From Actinomycetes bacterium (GTDB lineage Bacteria; Actinomycetota; Actinomycetes; Propionibacteriales; Nocardioidaceae): a stretch of 30,932 bases of DNA. Under the pieces are notes generated by a model that made no database searches, was not told the origin of the DNA, and was given only the letters and a program-made list of their open reading frames with translations. Location of the stretch: positions 1-30,932 of the forward strand of contig JAEZEJ010000122.1 in NCBI GenBank assembly GCA_023417775.1. The letters are read 5' to 3'. The number at the start of each line of letters is the position of its first letter. Positions within the stretch are counted from its first letter, which is position 1. Made by a program: the position numbers and the translations under genes. Shown one piece after another: positions 1-7,058 of this stretch.

Positions 1-27
1 GGCCTCGAGCGATCGGGGCCCCACCGG

Positions 28-480
28 TCAGCCGCGTGCCAGGAACTCGCCCCGCGCCACGATCAGGCGTCGCAGATAGGGGCGTAGGACCGCCCTCGCG
101 ACCAGCCGGCCGATGATGCCGAAGGGCGCCGCGAACTCGATCGTGTCGGTCATCAGCGTGCCGCCGTCGACCGACGCGAAGCGATGCTCGTGGCGGAACC
201 GCGAGAACGGGCCGCGCACCTGCTCGTCGACGAAGCGGGAAGGCCCGTCCATCTCGGTCACGGCGGACGTCATGGTCCACCAGAGGCCGAAGTGCCGGGC
301 CTCCCAGGTCACCTGATCGCCGAGCTTCAGCCGTCCGGACACCGGGCCGGAGACCACGCGTTCGCGGGACCGGGACTGCGAGGCCGTGTGGACGGCGACG
401 TCCAGGGACGCCTCGAACAGCGCCTCTACCGGCCGCGAGCTCGCGGTCTGGACGCGAAAGCCCACCATCTGCCGCAGCAT
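28..480 (-). CDS. SRPBCC (START-like) family protein
   Basis: A 150-residue protein that reads as a single SRPBCC/polyketide-cyclase-like domain, a helix-grip fold with a hydrophobic ligand pocket. Visible family traits are an N-terminal strand followed by a helix containing PVEALFEASLDV, the central LKLGDQVTWEARHFG stretch, the FVDEQVRGPFSRFRHEHRF strand pair, and a long amphipathic C-terminal helix ending in YLRRLIVARGEFLA. No catalytic residues can be named; members bind lipids or hydrophobic ligands or are of unknown role. The start is uncertain: ATG at 480 is used, but ATG at 468 is also possible and neither has a clear Shine-Dalgarno. It is divergent from tig and is the first of three SRPBCC genes in the first 4.3 kb, less like the other two than they are like each other. 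Family call fairly sure; function unknown. Confidence 0.75.
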   Translation of the reverse strand: MLRQMVGFRVQTASSRPVEALFEASLDVAVHTASQSRSRERVVSGPVSGRLKLGDQVTWEARHFGLWWTMTSAVTEMDGPSRFVDEQVRGPFSRFRHEHRFASVDGGTLMTDTIEFAAPFGIIGRLVARAVLRPYLRRLIVARGEFLARG

Positions 481-531
481 ACCGGCGCTCGGCCGCCGGA
501 GGGCGGATTCTGCCGGTGACGCCTTGCCCCC

Positions 532-537
532 TAGACT
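532..537 (+). promoter_or_regulatory. Putative -10 element of tig
   Basis: TAGACT fits the actinobacterial TANNNT -10 form. Transcription would begin near 544 and leave a leader of about 63 bases before the GTG start at 607. No convincing -35 hexamer is seen. Confidence 0.45.
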
Positions 538-606
538 GGAGTGCGGCTCGCGCGAGCCCCGCGCCGCGCTGCCCCCATGCTTTCCATCAACACAGGAGTC
601 AACAAC

Positions 607-1977
607 GTGAAGAGCAGCACCGAAACGCTGAGCCCGACGCGGGTCAAGCTCACCATCGAGGTGCCGTTCGAGGAGTTCAAGTCCCACCTCGACAAGGCGT
701 ACAGGTCCATCGGCTCGCAGATCACGGTCCCCGGCTTCCGCAAGGGCAAGGTCCCCGCACCGGTCATCGACCAGCGCGTCGGTCGCGCCGCCGTCCTCGA
801 CGAGGCGCTGAACTCCGCGCTCCCCGGCTGGTACAACGAGGCGCTGCAGGAGCAGACGCTCCAGCCCCTCGGCCAGCCCGAGATCGACCTCGCCAAGTTC
901 GACGACGGCTCGGACATCGAGGTCACCGCCGAGGTCGACATCCGTCCGACGGTCGAGCTGCCGGATCTCAAGGGCATCGAGCTCGAGGTCGAGGACGCCG
1001 AGGTCACCGATGCCGATGTCGACGAGCAGCTCGAGGCACTGCGTGAGCGCTTCGCCACCTACACCGAGGTCGACCGTGCCGCTGCCGACGGCGACTCGGT
1101 CACGATCGACCTCTCGGCCGCTCAGAAGGACGGCACGCTGATCGACGAGGCGCAGGCGACCGGTCTGCCCTACCAAGTCGGCAAGGCCACGATGATCGAA
1201 GGCCTCGACGAGGCGCTGACCGGGCTGGACAAGGGCGAGAGCACCACGTTCTCCACGCAGCTGGTCGGCGGCGATCTCGCCGGGGACGAGGTCGACGTCA
1301 CCGTCACGCTGACCGAGGTCAAGGAGCAGCAGCTGCCCGAGGTCGACGAGGAGTTCGTCCAGATGGCCTCGGAGTTCGACACCGTCGAGGAGCTGCGCGC
1401 CGATCTCGTCGAGCGGCTCACCCGCGGCAAGCGGATGGAGCAGGCCGCCGAGGCGCGCGACCTGATCCTCGAGAAGATCCTCGACCAGATCGAGGTCCCG
1501 CTGCCCGAGTCGCTGGTCGAGACCGAGGTCACCGCGCGACGCGACCAGATCAAGCAGCAGCTGCAGTTCGCCGGCCTCACCTTCGAGGGCTACCTGGAGG
1601 ACCAGAGCCAGACCGAGGAGGAGTTCGAGGCCGAGCTCGAGCGCGGTGTCCGCGACTCGATCGCGGCCCAGTTCGTGCTCGACCAGGTCGTCGAGGACAA
1701 CGAGTTCGGCATCGACGACCAGGAGCTCAGCCAGCACATCATGCGGCGGGCCCAGGAGTCCGGCCAGGACCCGAACCAGTTCGTCCAGCACATCATGGAG
1801 CACAACCACGTGCCCGAGATGGTCGGCGAGGTCATGCGCGGCAAGGCCCTCGCATCGCTGGTCGAGGGTGCCACGGTCAAGGACAAGTCCGGCAACGAGC
1901 TCGATCTCGCCCGCCTGCGCGCCGACGGCTCGCTGGCCGATGAGAACGAGGCCGAGAACGAGGAGCCGGCGAACTGA
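607..1977 (+). CDS. tig: Trigger factor, ribosome-associated chaperone
   Basis: Trigger factor docks at the ribosomal exit tunnel and shields nascent chains; it also has a peptidyl-prolyl isomerase domain. The 456-residue length is normal. The ribosome-docking signature GFRKGKVP is at residues 43-50 within the N-terminal domain (about 1-115). The FKBP-like PPIase domain follows (about 150-245), and the rest is the helical arm/substrate-cradle domain, with an acidic tail ending NEAENEEPAN. GTG 607 is chosen because AGGAG at 594-598 sits 8 bases upstream and the translated N-terminus then aligns with family members; an in-frame ATG at 577 would add ten atypical residues. It lies upstream of clpP1-clpP2-clpX, as in many bacteria, but here three other genes intervene. 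A hairpin follows the stop codon. Confidence 0.97.
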   Translation: MKSSTETLSPTRVKLTIEVPFEEFKSHLDKAYRSIGSQITVPGFRKGKVPAPVIDQRVGRAAVLDEALNSALPGWYNEALQEQTLQPLGQPEIDLAKFDDGSDIEVTAEVDIRPTVELPDLKGIELEVEDAEVTDADVDEQLEALRERFATYTEVDRAAADGDSVTIDLSAAQKDGTLIDEAQATGLPYQVGKATMIEGLDEALTGLDKGESTTFSTQLVGGDLAGDEVDVTVTLTEVKEQQLPEVDEEFVQMASEFDTVEELRADLVERLTRGKRMEQAAEARDLILEKILDQIEVPLPESLVETEVTARRDQIKQQLQFAGLTFEGYLEDQSQTEEEFEAELERGVRDSIAAQFVLDQVVEDNEFGIDDQELSQHIMRRAQESGQDPNQFVQHIMEHNHVPEMVGEVMRGKALASLVEGATVKDKSGNELDLARLRADGSLADENEAENEEPAN

Positions 1978-1999
1978 GCTTCGCTCTCCCACGCTGACA

Positions 2000-2028
2000 G
2001 GCGGTGCGTCGATCATCGACGCACCGCC
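2000..2028 (+). terminator. Palindromic hairpin downstream of tig
   Basis: A perfect 14-base inverted repeat, GGCGGTGCGTCGAT then its complement, centred on a single C at 2014. In RNA it would form an 11-12 bp GC-rich stem with a 5-7 base loop, starting 22 bases after the tig stop. There is no U-tract, as is common for actinobacterial terminators. Confidence 0.6.
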
Positions 2029-2071
2029 CGTTCGCGTAGCGAGAGGTTTCGACAGGCCACGCCCGGCGCGC

Positions 2072-2077
2072 CACACT
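2072..2077 (+). promoter_or_regulatory. Weak -10-like element before the hydrolase gene
   Basis: CACACT ends 6 bases before ATG 2084, the same spacing as the stronger TANNNT elements in this window. The first base departs from consensus, so support is modest. Confidence 0.3.
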
Positions 2078-2083
2078 GGGGTC

Positions 2084-3322
2084 ATGTCCACGACCCCGGC
2101 CCGCACGACCGATATCGCCGCCCTCGCCCTCGCCTACGGCGACCGGCTGATCGTGGGCACCGTGCGCGACACCCACCGGGCGATCGCGCGACGCGCCTTC
2201 GCGCCCACACGGACGCTGGGCGGCCGCCCGGTGGAGCGTGTCCACGATGCCGTCAGCGACGCCGTGTACGGGACGGTCTCGGGCACGCTGCGCCTGGCCG
2301 GGACCGGGGCCCGGGCTCTCTCGCGCCGGGGCGTGGGCCGGCCGGTGGAGTCCTCGCGCTACGGCCGGCGCGTGCAGTCGGCCGTCAACGGCCTGATCGG
2401 CGACGAGCTCCGGGCGATCGACGATCCGCACGCCATCACGATGCAGGTGCGTTCGAACGGCCGCGACATCCCCGCGACCCCCTGGCCGCTGAGCCAGGCC
2501 TATCCCGACGCCACCGGGCATCTCGTCGTGTTCGTGCACGGGCTGTGCGAGGACGACGAGTCCTGGAGGGCGCGCGCGGGGGAGAGCCACCTCGATCGCA
2601 TCCGTCGCGACACCGACGGCACGCCGGTGGTCGTGCGCTACAACTCCGGTCTGCACATCTCCGAGAACGGCAAGCATCTCGATGCGCTCATCGACTCGGT
2701 CGTCGCCTCCTGGCCTACCGATGTCACCCGGATCAGCTTCGTCGGTCACTCGATGGGCGGCCTGGTGGTGCGTGCGGCGACCAATCACGCGGTCGCCGCC
2801 CAGCGGGAGTGGACCGGTCTCGTCCGCGACATCGTGTGCCTGGGCACGCCGCACACCGGCGCCGCGCTGGAGAAGGCGGCGCACCTCGGCGCCCGCGCCC
2901 TCGGTTTCTGGCCCGAGTCGCGCGCCTTCGGCGAGATCCTGCAGAGCAGGTCCGAGGGGATCGTCGATCTGCGACACGGGTATATCTCCGCCGACGAGTG
3001 GCAGGGACACGATCTCACGGCCCGCTGGGGTCTGGACCGGATCGCGGCGGCCCCGCTGCCGGGAGCGGACTATCACTTCGTCGCCGCGACTCTGGGTGCC
3101 GGACGAGGTCATCTCGGCAGCGCCCTGCTGGGCGATCTGCTCGTCCAGCTGTCCTCGGCGCACGGCATCGCCCGCTCCGGCGAGGTCGTGACGGGGGCGC
3201 GTCTGGAGCACCTGCCGAGCGCCCACCACTTCGCCCTGCTGCACCATCCGCAGGTGGGCGCCTGGCTCGTCGAATGGCTCAATGCGCGGTATCGCTCGCC
3301 GCGTGAGCTCACGACCGGGTAG
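2084..3322 (+). CDS. Alpha/beta-hydrolase, lipase/PGAP1-like
   Basis: A 412-residue probable esterase or lipase. After a basic N-terminal region of about 140 residues comes the hydrolase fold: the oxyanion-loop motif FVHG at 150-153, the nucleophile elbow GHSMGG at 221-226 with predicted catalytic Ser223, a GTPHTG motif typical of lipase-class proteins, and a late HH pair at 381-382 (AHHFALL) likely holding the catalytic His. No signal peptide or membrane segment is evident, so a cytoplasmic location is likely. ATG 2084 has no Shine-Dalgarno; a weak -10 six bases upstream suggests a leaderless message. The gene ends in a TAG that forms part of the -10 element of the next gene. Substrate unknown. 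In M. tuberculosis a lipase gene (lipP) also lies beside tig, though I cannot say the two are orthologous. Confidence 0.85.
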   Translation: MSTTPARTTDIAALALAYGDRLIVGTVRDTHRAIARRAFAPTRTLGGRPVERVHDAVSDAVYGTVSGTLRLAGTGARALSRRGVGRPVESSRYGRRVQSAVNGLIGDELRAIDDPHAITMQVRSNGRDIPATPWPLSQAYPDATGHLVVFVHGLCEDDESWRARAGESHLDRIRRDTDGTPVVVRYNSGLHISENGKHLDALIDSVVASWPTDVTRISFVGHSMGGLVVRAATNHAVAAQREWTGLVRDIVCLGTPHTGAALEKAAHLGARALGFWPESRAFGEILQSRSEGIVDLRHGYISADEWQGHDLTARWGLDRIAAAPLPGADYHFVAATLGAGRGHLGSALLGDLLVQLSSAHGIARSGEVVTGARLEHLPSAHHFALLHHPQVGAWLVEWLNARYRSPRELTTG

Positions 3323-3325
3323 TCT
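3320..3325 (+). promoter_or_regulatory. -10 element TAGTCT fused to the upstream stop codon
   Basis: TAGTCT ends 7 bases before ATG 3333. Its first three bases are the TAG stop codon of the hydrolase gene. A leaderless transcript is likely. Confidence 0.55.
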
Positions 3326-3332
3326 CCCGCGC

Positions 3333-3794
3333 ATGGTGAACAAGAGTTACATCGGGGCCAGCATCGACATCGCCGCGAGCCCCGCCGAGGTGTGGGCCGT
3401 GGTCAGCGACCTGCGCCGGATGGGCGAGTGGAGCCCGCAGTGCCGCAAGATGTTCATCCGCGGCGGCACGGTCCAGCGGGGTACCTCGACGATCAACATC
3501 AACCGGCAGGGCCCGCTGGTCTGGCCGACGCGCTCCGTCGTCACCGAGTTCGTTCCCGAGCAGCGTCTGCAGTTCGTGGTGCGCGAGAACAAGACCCGGT
3601 GGACCTTCGAGCTCGAGCCCACCGCCGAGGGCACCCGGCTGACCGAGAGCCGCACGACGCCGAGCGGGGTCAGCGATCTCTCCAATGTCCTCACGCGTCG
3701 GGTGCTGGGCGGCACCGAGCGGTTCGAGGATGGTCTGCAGTCCGGCATCCACCAGACGCTGCGTCGCATCAAGGACGCCGCGGAGGCCCGGTGA
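3333..3794 (+). CDS. SRPBCC family protein, first of a tandem pair
   Basis: A 153-residue one-domain SRPBCC (polyketide_cyc2-like) protein. The N-terminus has the typical strand then helix (IDIAASPAEVWAVVSDLRRMGEWSP), and the C-terminus a long helix (FEDGLQSGIHQTLRRIKDA). It shares a strikingly similar central stretch with the next gene: RGTSTININRQG then WPT here, RGTWSINLNRSG then WPT there, so the two look like tandem duplicates. Such proteins bind hydrophobic ligands or act as dehydratases/cyclases; the ligand here cannot be named. ATG 3333 is used because the -10 TAGTCT ends 7 bases upstream and no Shine-Dalgarno is present. Its stop overlaps the start of the next gene, so the two are very likely co-translated. 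Confidence 0.85.
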   Translation: MVNKSYIGASIDIAASPAEVWAVVSDLRRMGEWSPQCRKMFIRGGTVQRGTSTININRQGPLVWPTRSVVTEFVPEQRLQFVVRENKTRWTFELEPTAEGTRLTESRTTPSGVSDLSNVLTRRVLGGTERFEDGLQSGIHQTLRRIKDAAEAR

Positions 3795-4258
3795 GACGCC
3801 CCGAGGTCGCGCCGCTGGAGGTCGAGCGCACGATCGCCGCCACCCCCGGACAGGTCTGGGAGGTGCTCATCGACGCGGAGCGACTGCGGACCTTGAGCCG
3901 CGAGACGGTGGCGCAGGCCTTCGTGCCGCGGACGATCCGCCGGGGCACCTGGAGCATCAACCTCAACCGCAGCGGCTGGTTCGTCTGGCCGACGGTGAGC
4001 CGCTACGCGCGCGTGGTGCCGCGTCGGCGGCTCTGCTTCTACGTCTTCGGTCCCTCCGCGTGGTGGACCTATGATCTCGAGTCGGTCGAGGACGGCACCG
4101 CCGTGCGGCTGCGGCGTGATCTCAGCTCCGGGCGATCGAGCTGGCTGAGCATCGTCGTGGCCGGTGTCGGACTGGGCGGCGCGCCCGCGCACGATCGCGC
4201 GCTCAGGGCCGACATGGAGCAGACCCTCGACGGTCTGGCCCGCGCCGTCGAGCGGTGA
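3791..4258 (+). CDS. SRPBCC family protein, second of a tandem pair
   Basis: A 155-residue SRPBCC-domain protein, paralogue of the preceding gene. It keeps the N-terminal LEVERTIAATPGQVWEVLIDAERL strand-helix and the central RRGTWSINLNRSG block followed by WPT. GTG 3791 overlaps the upstream TGA in a GTGA junction and has GGAGG at 3782-3786, so translational coupling is expected. The pair may act on related ligands or as a heterodimer, but that is inference. The C-terminal part contains a hydrophobic, glycine-rich patch (SIVVAGVGLGG) before the final helix, which is unusual compared with its sister and could be a pocket lid or a membrane-touching loop. Function unknown. Confidence 0.8.
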   Translation: MRRPEVAPLEVERTIAATPGQVWEVLIDAERLRTLSRETVAQAFVPRTIRRGTWSINLNRSGWFVWPTVSRYARVVPRRRLCFYVFGPSAWWTYDLESVEDGTAVRLRRDLSSGRSSWLSIVVAGVGLGGAPAHDRALRADMEQTLDGLARAVER

Positions 4259-4267
4259 GCCGCGGCC

Positions 4268-4290
4268 GGCCGGGCGCGTCGCCCTCGGCC
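4268..4290 (+). terminator. GC-rich hairpin between the SRPBCC pair and clpP1
   Basis: GGCCGGGCG at 4268-4276 pairs with 4280-4290 around a 3-base loop, with a 2-base bulge. It starts 10 bases after the SRPBCC stop and ends before the ClgR-like box. No U-tract follows, so a terminator role is only likely. Confidence 0.35.
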
Positions 4291-4300
4291 TGACTCGATC

Positions 4301-4314
4301 CGCCGACAGCGAAC
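4301..4314 (+). promoter_or_regulatory. Candidate ClgR operator upstream of clpP1P2
   Basis: CGCCGACAGCGAAC fits every position of the core CGCYNANRGCGWWS that I recall for ClgR, the activator of clpP1P2 and clpC in corynebacteria and streptomycetes. The outer left A/T preference is not met. The box centre is about 47 bases upstream of the -10, near -59, a usual place for an activator. Confidence 0.55.
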
Positions 4315-4352
4315 AGGGGCGTCGACTGCGTGTCTTCGGCCCCGGCGCCGTC

Positions 4353-4358
4353 TAGGGT
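4353..4358 (+). promoter_or_regulatory. -10 element TAGGGT of clpP1
   Basis: TAGGGT ends 7 bases before GTG 4366, so the transcript probably starts at or next to the start codon. There is no Shine-Dalgarno before this GTG. Confidence 0.55.
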
Positions 4359-4365
4359 CGGTGAC

Positions 4366-4968
4366 GTGAACACTCCGATGACTCCCCAGTTGTCCGCTGA
4401 GGTCGGCCCTTCGGATCTTGACGGCCACATCTACAACCGCCTGCTGAAGGAACGCATCGTGTTCCTCGGTGCGGAGGTTCGTGACCAGAACGCCAACGCG
4501 ATCTGCGCTCAGATGCTGCTGCTCAATGCCGAGGACCCGGACGCCGACATCCTCTTCTACATCAACAGCCCCGGCGGCTCCGTGGACGCCGGCATGGCGA
4601 TGTACGACACCATGCAGTACGTCTCCAATGATGTCGTCACGCTCGGCATGGGTCTGGCCGCCTCCATGGGCCAGTTCCTGCTCGCCGCCGGCACCCCCGG
4701 CAAGCGCTATGCGCTGCCGCACACCCGCATCATGATGCACCAGCCCTCGGGCGGTATCGGCGGTTCGGCATCGGATATCCGGATCCAGGCCGAGCAGTCC
4801 ATCCTGCTGAAGAAGCAGCTCAACGAGCTGCAGGCCCAGCACTCGGGGCAGTCGGTCGAGCAGATCGAGCTGGACTCCGACCGCGACCGCTGGTTCACCC
4901 CCGAGCAGGCCCAGGAATACGGCCTGATCGACCACGTCGTCTCGACCGCAGGAGATGTCCGCCGATGA
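4366..4968 (+). CDS. clpP1: ATP-dependent Clp protease proteolytic subunit ClpP1
   Basis: A 200-residue serine peptidase subunit of the Clp protease barrel. The catalytic triad is intact: Ser100 (AASMGQ), His125 (MMHQPSGG) and Asp174 (in DSDRDRW), with the family motifs YINSPGGSVDAGMAMYDTM and GTPGKRYALPH. In actinobacteria ClpP1 and ClpP2 form a mixed two-ring tetradecamer fed by ClpX or ClpC. The peptide region after the His (IGGSASDIRIQAEQ, then DRDRWFT) resembles mycobacterial ClpP1 rather than ClpP2, from memory. GTG 4366 is used because the -10 element places a leaderless 5' end there; ATG 4378 is an alternative. Its stop overlaps the clpP2 start by 4 bases, fitting fixed stoichiometry. 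A candidate ClgR box lies upstream. Confidence 0.96.
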   Translation: MNTPMTPQLSAEVGPSDLDGHIYNRLLKERIVFLGAEVRDQNANAICAQMLLLNAEDPDADILFYINSPGGSVDAGMAMYDTMQYVSNDVVTLGMGLAASMGQFLLAAGTPGKRYALPHTRIMMHQPSGGIGGSASDIRIQAEQSILLKKQLNELQAQHSGQSVEQIELDSDRDRWFTPEQAQEYGLIDHVVSTAGDVRR

Positions 4969-5567
4969 GCTACTACATCCCGCAGTGGGAAGAGCGCACG
5001 TCCTACGGGTTCCGGCGCGTCGACCCCTTCGCCAAGCTGTTCGAGGAGCGCATCATCTTCCTCGGCACGCCGATCAGTGATGATGTCTCGAATGCCGTCA
5101 CGGCCCAGCTTCTGTGCCTGCAGTCCATGGACCCCGAACGCGATATCAGCATCTACATCAACAGCCCCGGTGGCTCGTTCACGGCGCTCACCGCGATCTA
5201 CGACACGATGCGGTACATCAAGCCCGATATCCAGACCTTCTGCACCGGCCAGGCCGCATCGGCCGCCGCGGTGCTCCTGGCCGCGGGTACCCCGGGCAAG
5301 CGGTTCGCCTTGCCCAATAGCCGGGTGCTGATCCACCAGCCCTACACCGAGGGCACCGGCGGACAGATCTCGGACCTGGAGATCCAGGCCAATGAGATCC
5401 TGCGGATGCGTTCGCTGTTGGAGAACATGATCGCCGAGGCCACCGGCAAGACACCGGAGGAGGTCAGCCGCGATGTCGAGCGCGACAAGATCCTCACGGC
5501 CGCCGATGCCAAGGAATACGGGATCATCGACCAGGTGCTCGACACCCTCAAGACGCCGGGCTTCTGA
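4965..5567 (+). CDS. clpP2: ATP-dependent Clp protease proteolytic subunit ClpP2
   Basis: A 200-residue paralogue of the preceding gene that forms the second ring of the ClpP1P2 barrel. The triad is Ser99 (QAASAAAVLL), His124 (LIHQPYTEGTGG) and Asp174 (VERDKILTAADA). The ERDKILTA.DAKEYGIID block is typical of actinobacterial ClpP2, the ring reported to carry the docking sites for ClpX/ClpC. The start ATG overlaps the clpP1 TGA as ATGA, and AGGAG at 4950-4954 lies 10 bases upstream inside clpP1, so it is translated from the clpP1 message. No promoter of its own is seen. Confidence 0.96.
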   Translation: MSYYIPQWEERTSYGFRRVDPFAKLFEERIIFLGTPISDDVSNAVTAQLLCLQSMDPERDISIYINSPGGSFTALTAIYDTMRYIKPDIQTFCTGQAASAAAVLLAAGTPGKRFALPNSRVLIHQPYTEGTGGQISDLEIQANEILRMRSLLENMIAEATGKTPEEVSRDVERDKILTAADAKEYGIIDQVLDTLKTPGF

Positions 5568-5634
5568 GCCCGTCGTCATCGCGACACGGCACGACCCGCC
5601 CCGGCGACGTCTGCGCTCTCGTCCCTGACGCGGT

Positions 5635-5654
5635 TATCGTGGACCAATCCACGA
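5635..5654 (+). promoter_or_regulatory. Putative clpX promoter with overlapping inverted repeat
   Basis: TATCGT at 5635-5640 fits TANNNT. The inverted repeat TCGTGGA-CCAA-TCCACGA (5637-5654) overlaps it and would cover the start site near 5647, the position expected for a repressor operator or a short RNA hairpin. A leader of about 75 bases would precede clpX. Confidence 0.4.
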
Positions 5655-5685
5655 CGATCCGCAGCGGACGAGATGACGCCGCCGG

Positions 5686-5702
5686 GGGCCGCGCCGCGGC
5701 CC
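5686..5702 (+). promoter_or_regulatory. GC hairpin in the clpX leader
   Basis: GGGCCGCG and CGCGGCCC flank a single C, giving a 6-8 bp GC-only stem. It ends 5 bases before the AAAGGA ribosome-binding site of clpX, so it could limit ribosome access, or end clpP1P2 transcripts. Confidence 0.4.
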
Positions 5703-5721
5703 ACTCGAAAGGAAGCGCCTG

Positions 5722-6993
5722 ATGGCACGCATTGGCGAGACCGCCGACCTCCTCAAATGCTCGTTCTGCGGTAAGAGCCAGAAGCAGGTCAAGAAACTCA
5801 TCGCCGGCCCCGGCGTCTACATCTGCGATGAGTGCATCGACCTGTGCAACGAGATCATCGAGGAGGAGCTGAGCGAGACCGCCGAGGTCAGTCTCGGCGA
5901 GCTGCCCAAGCCGCACGAGATCTTCGACTTCCTCGGTGGCTATGTCATCGGACAGGATCGCGCCAAGCGGTCCCTCGCGGTCGCGGTCTACAACCACTAC
6001 AAGCGCGTCCAGGCGCAGGCCTCGGGGCGCATGACGGCCGGCGAGGGCGTGGAGCTGGCCAAGTCCAATATCCTCATGGTCGGTCCCACCGGCTGCGGCA
6101 AGACCTATCTCGCGCAGACCCTCGCGCGGATGCTCAACGTCCCCTTCGCGATCGCTGATGCCACCGCGCTCACCGAGGCCGGCTATGTGGGCGAGGACGT
6201 CGAGAACATCCTGCTCAAGCTCATCCAGGCCGCCGACTACGACGTCAAGAAGGCGGAGACGGGCATCATCTACATCGACGAGATCGACAAGATCTCGCGC
6301 AAGAGCGAGAACCCGTCGATCACCCGCGATGTCTCCGGCGAGGGTGTGCAGCAGGCGCTGTTGAAGATCCTCGAGGGCACTACCGCCTCGGTGCCGCCGC
6401 AGGGCGGACGCAAGCACCCGCACCAGGAGTTCATCCAGATCGACACCACCAATGTGCTGTTCATCGTGGGCGGCGCCTTCGCCGGTCTCGAGGAGATCAT
6501 CGAACAGCGCAGCGGCAAGCAGGGGCTCGGCTTCAACATCGCCCCGGCCGAGGAGGATGAGACCCCTCCGGCGGAGAAGCTCTACTCCACGGTCCTCCCC
6601 GAGGACCTCCTCAAGTTCGGTCTGATCCCGGAGTTCATCGGTCGTCTGCCCGTCATCGCGGCGGTCGACAAGCTCGATCGGGATGCGCTCGTCTCGATCC
6701 TCACCGATCCGAAGAATGCGCTCACCAAGCAGTACGCGCGGCTCTTCGATATCGACGATGTCGAGCTGGAGTTCACCGACGAGGCCTGCGAGGCGATGGC
6801 CGATCTGGCCCTCGCCCGCGACACGGGCGCCCGCGGCCTGCGCTCGATCATCGAGGCCGTGTTGCAGCCGATCATGTACGACATTCCGGCTCGCGACGAT
6901 GTCGCCAAGGTGATCGTCACCGCGGACACCGTCACCAGCGACGCCCTGCCGACGGTCCTCACGCACGACGAGGTCAACAAGAAGGCCAGCTGA
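5722..6993 (+). CDS. clpX: ATP-dependent Clp protease ATP-binding subunit ClpX
   Basis: A 423-residue AAA+ unfoldase that selects substrates and threads them into ClpP1P2. The N-terminal zinc-binding domain has Cys13, Cys16, Cys35 and Cys38. Walker A GPTGCGKT is at 121-128, Walker B ends in Asp186-Glu187 (IIYIDEIDKI), the pore loop GYVG follows Walker A, and the RKH substrate-gating loop is in GGRKHPHQEF. The ClpP-binding loop reads LGF (KQGLGFNI), within the accepted [LIV]-G-[FL] pattern. Sensor 2 is GARGLRSIIE. The start has a strong AAAGGAAG site 7-8 bases upstream. It is 154 bases from clpP2 and probably has its own promoter, so supply of unfoldase and protease can be set separately. Confidence 0.97.
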   Translation: MARIGETADLLKCSFCGKSQKQVKKLIAGPGVYICDECIDLCNEIIEEELSETAEVSLGELPKPHEIFDFLGGYVIGQDRAKRSLAVAVYNHYKRVQAQASGRMTAGEGVELAKSNILMVGPTGCGKTYLAQTLARMLNVPFAIADATALTEAGYVGEDVENILLKLIQAADYDVKKAETGIIYIDEIDKISRKSENPSITRDVSGEGVQQALLKILEGTTASVPPQGGRKHPHQEFIQIDTTNVLFIVGGAFAGLEEIIEQRSGKQGLGFNIAPAEEDETPPAEKLYSTVLPEDLLKFGLIPEFIGRLPVIAAVDKLDRDALVSILTDPKNALTKQYARLFDIDDVELEFTDEACEAMADLALARDTGARGLRSIIEAVLQPIMYDIPARDDVAKVIVTADTVTSDALPTVLTHDEVNKKAS

Positions 6994-7018
6994 CCCTCGG
7001 CGGCGCTCCCCGGCGCGA

Positions 7019-7035
7019 ACCACCGGCTCGGTGGT
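7019..7035 (+). terminator. Short hairpin after clpX
   Basis: ACCACCG and CGGTGGT pair across a GCT loop, 26 bases after the clpX stop. No U-tract follows; the next promoter element starts 12 bases later. Confidence 0.4.
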
Positions 7036-7046
7036 CCTCCGGCAGG

Positions 7047-7052
7047 TAGGCT
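7047..7052 (+). promoter_or_regulatory. -10 element TAGGCT, leaderless promoter
   Basis: TAGGCT ends 6 bases before ATG 7059. No Shine-Dalgarno is present, so the mRNA probably begins at the start codon. Confidence 0.55.
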
Positions 7053-7058
7053 GACTCG

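Noticed and set aside
541..606. Longer trigger factor start (GTG 541 or ATG 577)
   Set aside because: GTG 541 is only 3 bases from the -10, and ATG 577 has no Shine-Dalgarno. GTG 607 has AGGAG at good spacing and the family N-terminus.
28..2106. A 692-codon open frame on the minus strand across tig
   Set aside because: Most of it is the complement of tig and its translation is a low-complexity Leu/Asp/Gly-rich string. Only the last 150 codons, the SRPBCC gene, look like a protein.
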